64,000 nt of DNA from Anseranas semipalmata. Its lineage: Eukaryota; Chordata; Aves; Anseriformes; Anseranatidae. The DNA lies in assembly GCA_013399115.1 (NCBI GenBank), contig VXAA01006453.1, forward strand, positions 356,164 to 420,163, given 5' to 3'. The translations under genes were made by a program, and so were the position numbers. The notes below the pieces were generated by a model. The model was not told the DNA's origin, searched no databases, and was given only the letters and a program-made list of their open reading frames with translations. This document shows, one piece after another, positions 1-14,700 of this stretch (its first letter is position 1; every line of letters starts with the position of its first letter).

Positions 1-1790
1 CTCCTCCTCAGGTGCAGTTTCAGTCTCATTCAGCACGTTTGCCCACATCAGGGACTGACACATGGATAAAAATATTCAGTGCGTGTGTGTAAGAAACAAG
101 CATTTGTCAGCTGGTTAACAGCTGGACCGGCTGCTGTCCCCGGTAAAGGTCACAAAGCAAAAAGAAATGCTTGTTGGCACCCAGACCAACCATCCTGCAC
201 AAGACCACTGCCCAGAGGGTCCCCCAGGAGCCGTGGAAGAAGGGCAGCTCACACCAGCAGGGTTTCGTGGTTATGTCCAGAGCCTCGGGCTTGGCTAAGG
301 GGGCATGGTACAATGAAGAATTCACCTGTACAGGTTGATTGGGCCTGAGCTCTGTTTCCTTTTTTTTCTCCAAGCCAGCCTAGCACTTTTCCTGCGAATC
401 CACTTATGTACCCACATAGCCATAAGCCTCCTGAGCCTGCTCTCTCCCTTAGCTTTTTCCCTTTCTGTTGCACTGCTGCCAGTGAGGAAAGTCAAATCCA
501 GCCTGTAGCTGCGAAGCTCTGAGCTTGGGTCTGTGACAGAGCTCTGTGAAGGAACAATTTTATATCCAGCTAGGAAATGAAAATAGCAGCCCAAAGAGCA
601 CCCCCTAAGATGTCAACTACAGCCTCATGAGGGGAGGTTGAAGCTGATTTTCAACCTATTGCCCAGGTGTGTGCTGGTGGGGCTGCCTTAATTGATTGGT
701 GCCAGCTGGGGAGGGATAAAATGCTGCCTGCCCTAGGTATCCCTTCCCCTGGTCTCTAGGGAGTAGCCTGGATGAGCTACAGCCAGAGCTGTCAGCCAAA
801 GGTAAGAAGCCTGAGGATGTAAAGAGCAAGCAGGAGCTGTGTCTGCACAGCATCTTGGGGGGGGTGGTAGTTGGGGTGCCAAAAGAATAAGAACTCTATT
901 TTACATTTTAAATTCTGTGTGTGTGTGTGTTGTGACTGTAAGTTATAGAAGGAGACCTGAGACAGTAAAAGTAACAGTTGATGTAGCTTGGAGAGCCAAC
1001 ATGGTCAATGCACTTTTACTCAGATTTGCAGGCAGCTTGTAGCCTGTGGGGGGCTCCAAGCTGCCCTGGCTATGTTGGTGGCACCCCCCAGTCTAGGTGG
1101 CAATAGCCAGCACAAATAGCTCAGCAGCACCCATAGTTATAGTGATGATTGCAGTAGAGATGCAGCCCTCAGCGTGCAAACCTGGAAATATTGGCTGGTC
1201 TACCCATATGTAAATCTTGGTGCATACATTTATTTGTGTCGAGAACTAAATTAAATAGAAATGGATGGCTTGCCAGGACTATAAAAATGTCAGGTCTTCA
1301 GAAGAGCCCCATCTCTGCAAGAGCATTTGAAATATTGCATATATATATTGGAGGGGATTAGAGCCAAATGAGAAGATACCAGACAGAGCAATAAACTGAG
1401 CCTTGCAGCCTGTTGTTTCAGGGCTTAAGAGAAAAGAGACTGCAGATTCACCTTGCGACAAACAAGTTACTCTTTGGGACTGTAGCAGGCTACTTGTGTG
1501 GATGTAGGAATGGGCACAACTTCAGTACACTTATGTGTCTTTGATGTCTTTCCCTCATTGAGGTAAATGGACTGGGTCTATTTCATGAGTTTTTGTTCAG
1601 CTTCTTCAGAAAAGGACCTCAAAGCAGAGGTGAGTTTCTGACATGGGGTGGGAAGTGAGCATGGCCCACCAGCAGTAATATGGCAGCTGGTACAAGCCCT
1701 CAGGAATGTCTTCTTTCAGGCTTCAAGCCAATGATTTTCCTTTTGAAGATTTAGATTTATGGTGCCCCTTTTAACCTGAGCAGTTAAATT

Positions 1791-1807
1791 AAAAAAAAAA
1801 AAAAAAA
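1791..1807. repeat. A17 homopolymer
   Basis: A 17-base A run in the first SLC8A3 intron. Confidence 0.95.
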
Positions 1808-3904
1808 GTGCAGTCCTTCCCCTTGTGCCCTAGCCCCAAGGGTTAGCAGGAGTCAGCAAACATGGTTTTTGCTAGATTTTTGCCTAGACCAAATCCTGCT
1901 TCTCATGGCTGTAGGTTTTCTGCTGTTGCTCCTTTAGTCTGTGTATGAGGCTTCCTCCTCTTCCATCACCGAGGTTATTTTTCATTCCCTTTCACAAAAC
2001 AATATTTAACAGGGCTCTTCTGCCTATATTTGTCTTCATTTTGGGTAATAAGGCGAGGCTCAGTTTAGGCGTCTGCTCTTAGCTACCTTATACAGAAAGT
2101 AGGATGTTATCCAAGACATGCACTGCAAATCTGTCACCTCTGGTACTTCTGGCAGGTTGTTCTCCAGAGACGATCAGGACTCGGATGAGAGAATCACTTA
2201 TGCGTGAGATGCAGGCCAGAGGTGCTTGTTAAGCATGCTTTAACAGAAGCTTCGTCTCTATCTCATTCTGTAAAATCCAGAGTATTAAAAAAATAAATAA
2301 AAATGAAGTGCAACGATTTTATTATCCTTTTTTCCTCTCCTGTTGCCTGACCTAAATGTAGTGACAGGCTGTTAGGAGGGTGTAATCTACTACAGACTTC
2401 TATTTGCAGCCAGCGCGACAGATTGTGTGCCTATTCATAAGATAACAAAAAACCTTCCCTCTTGTTTTAAGAGCTCTTGAAAAGCCAGCCAAATACAAGG
2501 CAAAGCTTGACTCCTCCTCCCTGCCCACACACTATGGTGTTTCTTAAGTGCAATGAAGTAGTAGAGATGCATCTATAAGTAGTTCAAAACTGTAGCACGT
2601 TCTCCAGGCTCTGGGCCCAGCAGTGCACTTTGTGCACCCTATTGCCTACTTCTTTGCTGATAGGTTTGAAGATGCTCCTGTTAAATACGTTCAGCTCTAA
2701 CTCTGGCAGTTCTGGCTACGCTGGGTTTCTTTCCAGGAGCCAACATGGCACCGCTCAGAGGGTTTTCTTCCTTCCTAATGGACTGGTACGGCCATGGGGA
2801 GCTATGTGCATGTCTGTTTTATGGGCTGGGTGTTTCAGCCACTGAAATCTCTCTGGACAATCTGGAGGCATCAGACCCTTGCAGTGTTCAGACATCCTTT
2901 TCCATCCCTAGTTGCCATCTACAGGAACACTTGTCTATGGAGGGTCTTCTCCCCACAGGAGAGCTGGTGGCCAGGAGCTGGGTGGTGCCTGCACTGCTGG
3001 GCAGCTGCTGGGCACTGTGGGTGGGAGCTGCAGCTCCTGCCTTGGCTACTTGCATGGTCCCTGTCTACAACAGTACATGCACGGAAGTGTGCAAGACATT
3101 AGGACATCAGGGGTCCTGTAAGAGACCAGATTGCTAGAAATGGATGTGGCCTTCCTAATCACAGCACGCCTGCATGCTCTGCCAGTGAGGCTCATAATTT
3201 GTAACAAGCAGAGGTCTAAGTGTCTGTGGCTGGGTTTTATCATTCTTGACAGATCTGCTGACTTCTGGTTTGTGAGAGCTGGGGACGCAGTTGGGGTCCT
3301 GAAGGGACTAAGAATCTGAGCTGGCCCCAGCCTTTGTTCAGGTTATGTGCCACGTGTCCCTGCCTCGGTGTCACACTGTGGGATGCTCTCCTGCCAGCAG
3401 AGAGAGAAGGTCCATGGCAGCTGAGCTCGTCCCCTCTTGACAGCTTCATCCCCCTTGCAGCCAGCACCCTGCCTGCCTCTGCACTGTTGGCTGGTCCTGC
3501 ACTGGTTCTCCTGGGGATCCAGAGAGCATTGCACAGCAGCTGCTGGGAGGGGAAATGGGACCAGTGTCTAGGAAGACTGCCCAGCTAAGAGCATCCCTAA
3601 GGAAAAATCCTGGAAAGGGAGAGAACATATTTTAAAAAAATAAAATAAAAATGGGGAGAGTGTCTGAGGCCAGGTGTCTGAGCTGCTTGGTGAGGTGGAA
3701 ACCTGCCAGAATTATCTGCCTTACTGTGAAGTGTGAAAACAACCCCCACAGAAAGCCTGTGAGAGTAGCTTTGGGGCCAAAAAAAAGGAGCTACCTTGTT
3801 TTGTGTATATATAGTAAAGCAAGATTTTCCAGTCTGTCTGGAAATGAGTGCTTGGCAGTGTTGCTGAAGGAGGATAGGCAGGAGAGGTGATGCTTTGGGA
3901 GACA

Positions 3905-4005
3905 TGGTCCTGGGCAACCTGCTCTGGGTGGCCCTGCTTGAGCAGGGGGGTTGCACTAGATGGTCACCGGGGGTCCCTTTCAACCTCAGCCATTCTGTGA
4001 CTGAG
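3905..4005 (+). mobile_element. CR1 LINE 3' tail
   Basis: The text matches the CR1 3' consensus I know: a GGGCAACCTGCTCTGGGTGG-type segment, then CTGCTTGAGCAGGGGGGTTG, a CACTAGATGGTC segment, and TTTCAACCTCAGCCATTCTGTG at the end. It is a short 5'-truncated copy in the sense orientation of the host intron. CR1 is the main avian LINE, which supports a bird source. Confidence 0.88.
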
Positions 4006-6519
4006 TGTCCTGTGGCATCTTCTCCACTCCCATTTTCCAAGGTATGGCCCTTGGCTCTGCAGGGGAGCCATCTCTGCTGGCTTATGTGCTTCCAGTTCCT
4101 GCAGCATAATTGGCTGTTTATAAAACATACTGTTTTCCCCATTACCTTGGTAGACTTGTGTGGGTTCTTCTTCTAAAGAGAACTGGAGCACCTTTGTATC
4201 TCCTGAAAGGATCTAATGCTTCCCCTTGTCACTGCTGGTGAGGCTGGAGCTGGGGTCAGTTCTTGGAGCAGCTCTTCTCAGGCAGACTCTCCTCAGTCCC
4301 AGTGAGGACTGAACAGGCATTCAAGAATATTCTTGAGAGTTTGGCCTCTTACTATTATGGTCCATATTTTCTTTCTAGACCTCTTTCAATGTTTTTCGTG
4401 TCTTGCAATTTCCTGTAAGTTTCACCAGGCTATATGATATTGTGTAGCAAGTCAAGTGATTATAGGGCAAATTATCTCTCTGTATCAATAACCAGAAAGT
4501 ACTGCCTTCCCTATCCTGGCAGCAAACACTTCAGGCTGCATCTCATCCGAGTTGTCTGAAGTCAGAGCTGTGGTGGAAAGCTGAAGTGTTTCTAGAAGTT
4601 GATGAGGATGCCAGCTTGATTGCTTTCTTACTTTTAAGTAAAAAGTTAATTAGCTATTTATGTTGTTGTAAACTGTGATGGCCTAAGGGTATGAGTGGCA
4701 GAGTCTCTAGGGAGAGGAAATATGAGCCCAGCTGATTGGTGTGAGTTCCCAGGAAAAGGCAATTTGAGTCAATGCAAACCTTTTTACAGGCTTAAAAAGA
4801 AATCCCAGTTTTCAAACTGAGTACATTTTGGGCACAATCCCTTATGCTCAGAGGCTTACACAGAAATATTAGTTGAGCTAGTAAAGCACATTACCTCTCC
4901 TTAAAAACCTCGCTTCTATTTATTTATGTGTTTCAAGCATTCTCCCCAATAATATTCAAGTGTCTTGAAATATTGATGCATTCATGCTTATGATGTGCTT
5001 CAGAAGCAAAGGAGCACTTGTTCCCATTTTACAAGCAGGGAAAGAAGTGGCTTTCCTGGAGTCACAAAGGAGGACATTGGCAGAGACAGAGCAAGGACTG
5101 CACGGTGGCATCTCTTTAGGTCTTCATCTAAGTGGTGCTGTGTCCACAGGCTGACCTGCCCGTTTCCCCCACCCAGAGCTGCGCTCTGCAGCCCAGGCAC
5201 CTCCTCTGGTCAAGGAGATGCTGCAGGGACTCATCCCTCACACCTTCATCCCCTCATGGCAGAGAAAAGCATACAGAGCCTTGATGTTTGTTTGGTTATT
5301 TCAGAACTCAGTGGGGCAATGAGTTTGGATTTTGAATAACATAACTGTACAATGCAAAAATGGCTGCCCAAGCCTATTTCATGTCAGTGTTGTTTAATAG
5401 AGCTCTCAAAGGGAAAGGAGAAAAATCTGGAGGAAATGTAACCACCATGGTTCAGACCTGAGAAAGCAGGTCCATGTGAGCTGACCTGTATGGTCATCAC
5501 CTTTCCAAAGAGGAGACAGCATGCAGACCAGAGCAAGGTCAGGAGACCATGGTGCTTTGCTGGGCCATGTGAGCCCTGGTGCCACTGAGGCTGGGAGGCT
5601 CGGTGGGCAGGTTGGGGGGAGGCTGATGGTGACATGAGGTGTCCCGTGACACAGGAAGCAGTATGGAGGGAACGAAGGGGGTGTCTGAACAGGCATCACT
5701 TTCTCCTCAGCTTCATAACCACAGGTGGCTAGGACTGGGGCTGCTGCAGTGCTAGAGACGTTGCTGTGTTAGCAAGCAGCATGGCCAGTTTTCTGCATGG
5801 GTAATGACATTTCACGTCCCCAGATTCCCTGAATGGTTTCAGCATTTTGATTTGCACCATTGGTTTTTGTGCCATGTGTTGTTTAACACGTGCCATGTTT
5901 CATCCTAGCAGCAGGCACTTTCTATGGGGTGGAGAGATGATTTTCTATTATAGTTTGTGAAATGCTTCAAGTTGTGTTTCAATAGGTTTATAATAGGATG
6001 TGAACTTGTTTTAGCAGGAGAGATGTAACTGATGGGAGCTAATGTATACAAAATCAGCTTATATAAGTGTAAGGTGCCTCCAAGTGATGACTTCTCACGT
6101 TAATGGGAACGGTTCATTATGGAGAAGGATGCTGGGTGGATTTCTCTGAATTGAAGGGCACCTGAATACCACAAGCTGAGTAGGAAGAAATAGGAAGCTG
6201 TGCTTGTTTTTAACAGTCAGAAATATGGGTTTCTGTTCATGCTAGGGCACATAGTTGGTGTGCTTGGTTTTGGGGGGGCATTTGATTTTTGCCAGAATTT
6301 TCAGTAAAAAGCTACAATTCTGAGGGCCTTGACTTTTGTTCCCAGTGCCAAATACTTAGATTTGGGTGGAGGCTGGATATTTCTTTTTCCCATGCCTCAG
6401 TTCTCATCAATAAAGTGAAGATGTTAATACCTTCTTTTTTTTTTTTTTGAGTTGCTTGATTTCTTTTTAGTCCTTTGACAGGAAGTAGTGTCTGAGCACA
6501 AGGTGGTATATCACTAAAT

Positions 6520-6575
6520 GAAATAAGAAAATAATAAGTAAATAATAATAAGTATAATAATAATAAGTAAATGAA
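6520..6575. repeat. AAT/AAGT-rich simple sequence
   Basis: Repeated AATAAGTAAAT and AATAAT units. On the minus strand this yields meaningless Tyr/Leu-rich frames. Confidence 0.85.
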
Positions 6576-8757
6576 ATAAGAAAAACCCAAATCTGCATTT
6601 TGGAAAAATAATGTATATTTCTAATGGAAACAAGGACTTTGATTTGTGACCCAGTGACCATTTTTCAGTAATGCTGTCACCCCCTGAGTAGCATATTTAA
6701 CTGACTGGTAAGAGGCTAGCTTTTCTGAAGTATTTTCCACAATTTACAGAAATAATCCATGGATCCCTATACACCCATCAGCCACAGGCCAGCCCCTGCT
6801 GATGTAATGCCTAGAGCTATGCACATCAAAGTGGGATTTTGGCCAGCACGTATCCTTGCTCTTAAACACAGCGTAGGAGGATCAATATGAAGAGCAAGAG
6901 GCTATAATCTGTTTTATTCTTCTTTGAAAGCCAGGCTTACAACATCTCTTTATCCCAGATTTTCATCAACAGTGGTGGTTTTTTTTTGTGTGTGTTTTTT
7001 CTTCCTCCCCTGCACTGGCACGGAGGACATCATCCATGAAATACCAATGCTACTTCCTTCACGACCTCAGCTGTCCTCAGGTCTCTGGCTCTGTATCAGC
7101 CAATTCTGACACTGTATTTTGCAAGCTATGGCAGGAGCCAATCTTTACCGAAAAGGATTTTTATAGCATTGGTAGGCTGAAACAGGCTCTTTGATTTATC
7201 CCTATTTTAACATTTCTGCCTGTGGGTGATTGAGTTTAATTAAGGCTGACTAGTAAATATTTATCCTCATGACAGAAATAGATGCAGGTTTGTCCGTTAA
7301 AAATACTGCACAGACTGCCTCTTTGGCTGCAGCTAACTGAACTGAACGCTCAAAGATTTTATTAATAACAGCAAGGAAAAAACCCGAAACCCGACTGCCG
7401 CGAGCTTTCCACCGTGCAGCTCTCCCTGGCTGCGGAGCATCTCTGCCCACCAGCAGCCCCTCCGACGTGATGCTCGTTGCCATGGAAGCCTCATTAAATT
7501 TACATCTCTCTGGGCTGGGGCTGCAGGGGCTGAGGCTGTATTTTTAGCCAGCGGTGGTCGCATATAAGGGGGGCGGCTGCTGCTCAGACCTCGGCCAGCA
7601 GGTAGCCGGTGTGCCTTATGGACCGCCTTGGTGCTCACCTGGTGGTCACCCACACCTGGCTGGGGCCACAACCAGTCAATAGATGTATCCCTGTCCAAGG
7701 GGCCAGGCGGCCTTCTGCAGCCCCTGTTGCTGCTAGAGCTGAGCATGGGGCAGATGCAGTGCCAAGAGCTGCATCGTAGCTGAAGACTTTTGGGGGGTGG
7801 TGCAGGTCTGCATAGTGCTGGTGGCTTCAAATGACAGGGTCTGGTTAGATTAGGGTGAAAATAACAAATCTCGCTTGACTTGAGCTAAACCTTAGCACCT
7901 GGAGGGGTAGGAAGAAACTCATCTGAGCTCAGCTGAAGAACAGCACTGCACTTCTAGCTGTGAATATTTTGGGGAAAACTGATGCCCCCAAAAAGGAGGA
8001 AACAGCAAGGTGGTGCCATAGATGCTCAGGGTGAATGTAGTCTTGCCCAAATCTGTGTTGGAAGGACTGAATTTGAGCCCATGTCCTTATTTGAGGAACA
8101 AGAGGCACTGAAGGATCTGATATCTGCACTTACTGGACAAAAGAACACCACGTGTTCCCTCTCGGTCACTTCAAATAGGATTTGTTGGCACTGGAAGGAA
8201 AAAAGTTCAGGTGTCTGTCAGCACTATGAGGATTTCTTGGCTCAAAACATGGGCTAGGCTCTCCCACTCTCTCTCCCTATCTCTCTGAGCACCGAATCTC
8301 AGCAGTGCTAAATGCTCCATAAACCAGATTTTATCCTGAATTATGCCTGAGCAATCTTTCAGTCTTCAGTGGGTCTCACAGATGGCCAGGAGAGCCTTGT
8401 TTAGCCTACAAAACTTATTTGTGCTGAGGCATGAGACGGAAAGAGTCCAGCTTGACTGTAAACCAATAACTCTTGTCTCTAATAAAAGCCATCTCTTTCT
8501 TTGGAGGCTGTGAAAATTTGATCTGGAGCAGTTGGGCTAAAATTAAAGCAGAGTCCAATGCTGCCATCCTGCACAGTCACACCATCAGGGCAGAGTCGTA
8601 CTTGAAGCTCCAAGGGCTGGTGGGGGCTGTTACTATCATTGCTTTTTAAAGAGATGGCAATACCATTAGAAGTTGAGTTTTTTTCCTTTTTTCCACAGTT
8701 GCAGATTTCTAATTTTTTTTCCTCTGCAGAAGGCACCAATTGGTAAATAAACATATT

Positions 8758-8781
8758 AAAAAAAAAAAGGGGGGGGGGGGG
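8758..8781. repeat. A11G13 tract
   Basis: Eleven A followed directly by thirteen G. Such G runs form quadruplexes and often mark sequencing difficulty. Confidence 0.93.
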
Positions 8782-11700
8782 TTATTTCTAATTTTCTGAA
8801 AATGAGATGTGACCTGGTTCTCTGCAGGCCTGACAAAGCCAGCTTTTGCAGCTGCAGGCTATTTCTGCTGTAGACCATCTTTAAGCCCTCAATAGGGAGT
8901 TATTTTTCAAGGCTGGCTCTGCAGACCCTTCTCAACATTAGGACCACGAAAAAGCCGGAGCCTGTGGCTGGCAGGGGCTCACAGGCTCTCCTCTACTGTT
9001 GCAGTGTCTGCAGGAAGCGCAACTCACCTTCAGTCTCAGAGTGAGTCTAGGGCAAGTGATATTTTGCCCAGGCAGACTTCCCCTAGTGCAGTATCATGAG
9101 TATGAGTCTTGCACAGCTTGAGTGGAATGAGAGTGGGCTGCTCAGACTGCTGCAGAAAGCCCTGGATGTCTTGCCCGGGCTCTTGCTGTGGCCCAGCCTC
9201 TGAATTACAGCACCTGAGCCAGCGAGCTGCTTGGTGGGGCCCCACCAAGGAGGGTCAGGGCCCTGCAGGGCTCATGGCACTTCTCATTGCGCTCTTGCAG
9301 CCTCCGTGCACTAGCGAGGCTGCTGTGAATAGGTCAGAGGACAGAAATAGGCAGCGGCCGCAGGTGCCAGGGTGTCCCCCGCAGCGGGGAGGCACGGCCG
9401 GCCCCGGGTTGTCGCCGTGTGTTGTCCCTGGCTGCTCCAGCTGATTGCTGCATATGGAGCCGCACATGTCTTTGATATCCTCTCTGCTTCAGTTCTGCTT
9501 CTGGAGAGCAGATAAATGCAGCTTACCCATGCAAAGCAATGGGAGAGCCTCAGCCCAATGGGGCATGTGTTCAGGTCTGGTCTGTGGCTGATCAGGATCA
9601 GCTGTTGGGAAGCTTTTAGCATTTAGAATTTATTTCTCCTAATACATTTTACTCTAGTCCCTTTTGGGCTGTCTGAGGAAGCGGGGAGGGAGGCTGATGG
9701 CAGGGATCTGGGCTAGGGAGAGTTGGAAAAATAGGATGAGCTGCTGATAAACACAGACATTCGGGTAAGCAGACAGAGCAGAAGGCTCCTGCTCCTGACA
9801 GCCTCCCTAGCGTACAGCAGCATCCTTGTAGGAGCACTGACACTGCAGGGCACGCGTGAACTGGGCTGGAAGAAAACGGCAGCTGGAGCAGGGTGGGCAT
9901 GAAGTGAAGGCACCAATGGCATTTCTGCCCAGGTACATCCCAGCTGGGCAGAGGATTGGGTGGTACCTCCTTTCTAGGGAGAAAATCAAAATCAGCTCCA
10001 AAAAAAAAAAAAAGTGCCTTTTTGCTTCTCTTTGGAAACTCTTGGGATTTCAAGTCCTAAGAAAGTCTTCTAGGTCCCACAATGGGAAAGACACTTCAGA
10101 GTCAGGGAGTTATCTTTTTAAGATGAAAGGGCTTGGATTGCAAAAGGGGAGCTAATTGACAATGCAGAAAGCACAGGAGATTCCTTGAAGAGGTCTGTGT
10201 GAAGTTTCAGCCTTCAGAGCTCCAGCTAAAGGCAGCTAGCTGTGCCATGTCACTAAACCCCTGGGGATGTGTTTGCTGATGCTGGAGTGGAAGGTGCTGC
10301 ACATGCCACTTCAGCTGGGCAAATGACCAGTGCTGGGAGAATATATATTTTTATTATTATTATCAGGTTATGGTTCTAACCAGATGGTGAGAAGTGTGTG
10401 AGACCAGCCTGCAGCCCCCAAGTTTGGTGGAAGTTTGATGGGATGTATACTAAAGTGCATCAGGAGTGTGGCTGGACAGAAGCTGGAAGCAGGTCAAGTC
10501 AAATAGTTGTTCAGTGATGCTTTCAAAACTTGAAAGGGAGAAGACAGCATCCTTGATTAAGGTCCAAGGGGCTGAGGGACTTGTAATAGGAGGACTCAGC
10601 AAGAAAGGGATTGAGAGTTGAGGAACAATTTTGGATGAGGGTAGCACAAGTTCTTCTGAAGAATGAGGGGCTGTGGTGCAACTTTTGCCATGAGGCAGGA
10701 AGGGCAGGAGGAGGCTCCTGCCTGTCAGCCAGGGACCCCAGGAGGAGTTTGAGCTGTCTCTGACGTGGATTGGTCAGAAGGGTTTGGCAAAACTTCCCAC
10801 AAAGCAGAATCCACATCTGAAGGCTGAGATGGGACTAAGTGCTATGATGGAAATTATAGCAGTAAGATGATGATTGTGTTGATTAAAGGAGACCAGTTTG
10901 GGTGGGTGAGGGCTGTGCAGGCTGTGGTCTGTTTGATCTGGCTGTGCCAGTGTACAGCACTTGTTCCCATCCCTCACTGAGCCAGGCTGTCCTGCAAGAG
11001 GTGTGGGGAGGCAGAGAGGTGTCCGGCATCACCACTCTTTGGGAGTGGAAGCAAGGTCATCTGCAAAATGAAGCAAGTTGACATTTTTGTTCAATTGATG
11101 AGTAAGGAGGGGGCTTTTTTATGGTAAAAAGCTCTGGATTCTGGAGGCACAGCCTGTGGCTACAAGCTCGGCAGGGCTCACCTCCTCCTGGGAACCTGCA
11201 TGAGCTCCTAGGAGCTAAAAAGCAGTCCCCTCTTGTGCACGCGTGTGTGTTTATTAGGTAACAAATGGAATGAAAACAGTCCCAAAGAGTGAAATGAAAT
11301 AGTGTAACTGAATATCCTCTACCCTATTTTCATTGCCATAGAAGAGGAAAAAAGGAAACAGTGAGCCTGGCCAAATGCACATTGCCTTGGATAAAGATGC
11401 AATATATTGGCTCTGTGTAAATGGTTGGATGTGTAACTGTGATGTTGCTGTGGCAATTCGGCATGATGTCCCTTATCTTGGTCAAAAGAAGACTGTGACC
11501 AGAGCCAAAGCACCCGGGATCCGGCTCCCGTTCCTTTTGTTCATATATAATAATTCTATCTGCAGCGTGCAGAGCAGGCTCATTGCAGGCTGGCAGCTGA
11601 ACAGCGTTGTTTGCAGCTCATTAATTTCCTACAGATTGCTGCCTTGCTGCTCCGTTGAATGTAGAGCAACTCAAATGGCTGGGCTGAGCACTGCCCTGCT

Positions 11701-14700
11701 GGGCTGAAAGTGCTGTGTATCTGGGAGGGAGGGGAAGGAGGGACACGCAAAGCTGATGTCCAGAGGTTTCCCTGTGGCAGTCGCAGCTTGTGCAGAGAGC
11801 GAGGGGAGAGGACTTTCTTTTCCCACGTTCCTGAGTGTGAAGGACTCATAGTCATCAGGTCTCTTCTCAGCCTATGACTGCATACCTTCTTAACGCTTTC
11901 ACCAGTGTCACATTTGAGGAAAAGCTGTGCTTGTGAAACCACAAGTTTTTGTCAGCCACACATCACACCTGGTCTCCATCCATCTTTATGACCTGTAAGC
12001 CGAGGCAAAGTTTGCCTTGCTCCCCACTGTTTTTGATGTGCTTTGAGCACTGAAATCTGGAGATGCTGTTAGGGGCAGGAGGAGGAGGTCTAGGCAGGTG
12101 GTGGTGGTGGTGGGGGAATTTGAGGTATACCAGCTCCCATGCTAAGAATTGGGGGGGACTATTTTGACCATTTTTGGAAAGCAAAATTTCATTGCAAATG
12201 CAGTAAGTGTAGGTCAGGGAGTCTTGGGAACATCCACATTAAGAGAAGCCCTTGTCCTCCACTGATATTGCCTATGCTGGGAAGAGTCGTGCTTTGGGCA
12301 GCATGTGGGGATCTCTGCTCACATCTGCACATCTGGTCTGTGCTGCCAGCAAGGGGCATGTGGCTGCGTCATGGGGGGACCAAGGGCCTGTAATCCCTGC
12401 CAGCAGTGGCCACCTTCTCACCACCACAGCCTGGCTCCTGTGCTGGTAGGGTCAGCAAGCTCAGATCTTCATGGCCATCAGCCTCCCTTCCTGTGCTGGG
12501 TGGCTTGTCCCTGGTATGCCCACCCTGCTGGGGGAGCATTGAGCAGCTCTGTCCCCAGCTGGGGCTTTCTGTCTGTCTCCACAGTCAGAGGCAGAGACAA
12601 AGCTATCCCAGCTATGCCAGGAGCTGGCCAAGATCATCAGCAGCCTTAGAGAAGGTCACAGTGGCCAACTCTTCTTGCTCCTTTCCTTTTCCTCTCTTCC
12701 CTGTTGAAATTTATGCACATGTGACAGCTGGAACCCGAGTCCCTTGGCATCTCACTTTGGTCAGGGCAGGCTGGGGCTGACCCACTCTGCTGGCAGCCTG
12801 GCCGTCAGAAATAGCTGCTGTGGCATTTTCACAAGATCCTCTGCTCTCTGTTCTTCGGTTACCGAGCTGGACTGGGGCATGTTACATGGTGTTGTCCCTT
12901 CATCAGAGCTTTACAAATCAATTTTCCTGCCTCTCTTTCCCACCTGAGCAGCTGGAACAGAATTGATATGAGCTTGTAATGCAGCACAGCAGCAGCAGGA
13001 CTTGAGTAGAGCTCACAGAGGGCTGGTTTTGGCCCTCAGGCAACAGTGGATAGCATGTTTCTGCTGGGATGCCATGTGGCATTACAGGTTTGGTTTGGGC
13101 CACCCTATAGCCAAAGGTTTTTGCATATCTGTTGGGAGTTCAGAGAACTGAAATGTAAAGAGAGATCAAAGGAGTTACACAGAGCTCAGCTGGGCTACGG
13201 CCAGCAGTGGGCAGCCTGCAGCTCTCCGGAGCTGTGCCCAGAGAGGAGAACACGGCTGGTTATCCTGAGGATGTCTGGGGTGGATGTCCTAGGGGTGCAG
13301 GTGGTTATCAGCACCCACAGGGTCTCTTCAAACCTGCCACAACAGCACTGAGTGATGCGGGGCAGGCCCATGCCATTGTGCAGTGCTGGGGGACCGTTTC
13401 AGCTAACAAGTTTCAGCACTTTTTGCCCTACAAGGAACTTAAAGCCTCCCTGTGCTGAGTGCTGTTTTGAATCTGGCACTTCTCATTCCCCAACTTCCTC
13501 TCCCCCTTCATCCCCACCTTCTCGTCCTTGCCAGCATCTCCATGGCAACCCTGTTGCTGAAGAATAGAGAAGACATCTAAATATAGCTTCCAAATCTCCA
13601 TGCCTTCAGCTAAAAGCCTAAAACCAAGGGCGACAGCCTGAAGCACTGTGCTGCTAAATACCAGGCAGTAAAGAACATCTTGCAGGTGGGATTCAGGAGT
13701 GCTTTGGTGGGACAGGGGTCACTTCCAGATGAATGCCTGGTGGCTCATGACCAACTCAAGGCACTTTCAGGTGGTTCAGCCTGCCTCCTCCTGCCCAGGG
13801 TGCTCCCACTCCAGCACTCAATCAGGTTTGGGAGCCAATCTTCAGAGCAAACAAAAGCATCTCCAGTATTTCATTTGGCCGTCAACATCCAGCTGGGTTT
13901 TGATGTCATAGGCTTTTGTTGCAATGCATTAGACAAAGCTGGAAGCAGAGAAATTCAAAGGCCTTTAATAAGGAATAAATTTTCTCCATTCCTTCTTTCT
14001 CCACCCTCTAATTTTTCTAAAATTTTGTACTGTGTGACGAGAGTGGGGTTGCGGCTGAGGTTTTGCTCCTCTTAAAAATCCCTTTCTAAGAGAAAATGGG
14101 CACATCACCTTCTCAGAAAAGCTGTTCCCCTGGGAAGCAGCCCAAGTTAGGGAGGAGAGAAATGCTCATGCCCAGGGCCCTGGCACTGCTTTGCACCTAC
14201 ACCAGGCTGATACCCACCAGAAGTGGCTGGTTTCATGGACTGCCAAGTTGAATTACTACTTGTACAAGACAAGTACTTATTGTACAGACCTCAACAAATA
14301 GCTTTACGGGCTGCTGAGACTGTCTGCTCTCTCCTGGCCCTGAAGCACCAAGTCTTGTAGGGTCAGCAACAAGAAGCTGACCTATAGCAGGCCAGGCAAG
14401 AGCCTGCTTGTGCCTGTGCACAGACACTTCAGCAGTCTGGAAGGTGATGCAGCAATCAGCCCAATTTTTTGTTTGTTTGTTTTTAGGGGAACTTAAAGAT
14501 TATAGCTGAGCCTTCAAAGGGTTTAATATAAAAATAGCTTTATTAAACCAAATAAAGAAAAAAAAAAAACTGTGGAGCTGGGCTATTATGTTTGTATAAC
14601 CAAGCTTAAATAACTCAGCTGATCAGCAGTGTGGATCAGGTTTTTGTAGGGGAGTCTAACAAACACGTTACCATGTTCTTCCCCTCTTTGCAGTAATTCT

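Noticed and set aside
7555..7620. TATAAG next to a GC-rich segment as an intronic promoter
   Set aside because: One weak TATA-like match without an initiator, downstream exon or CpG island; not supportable.
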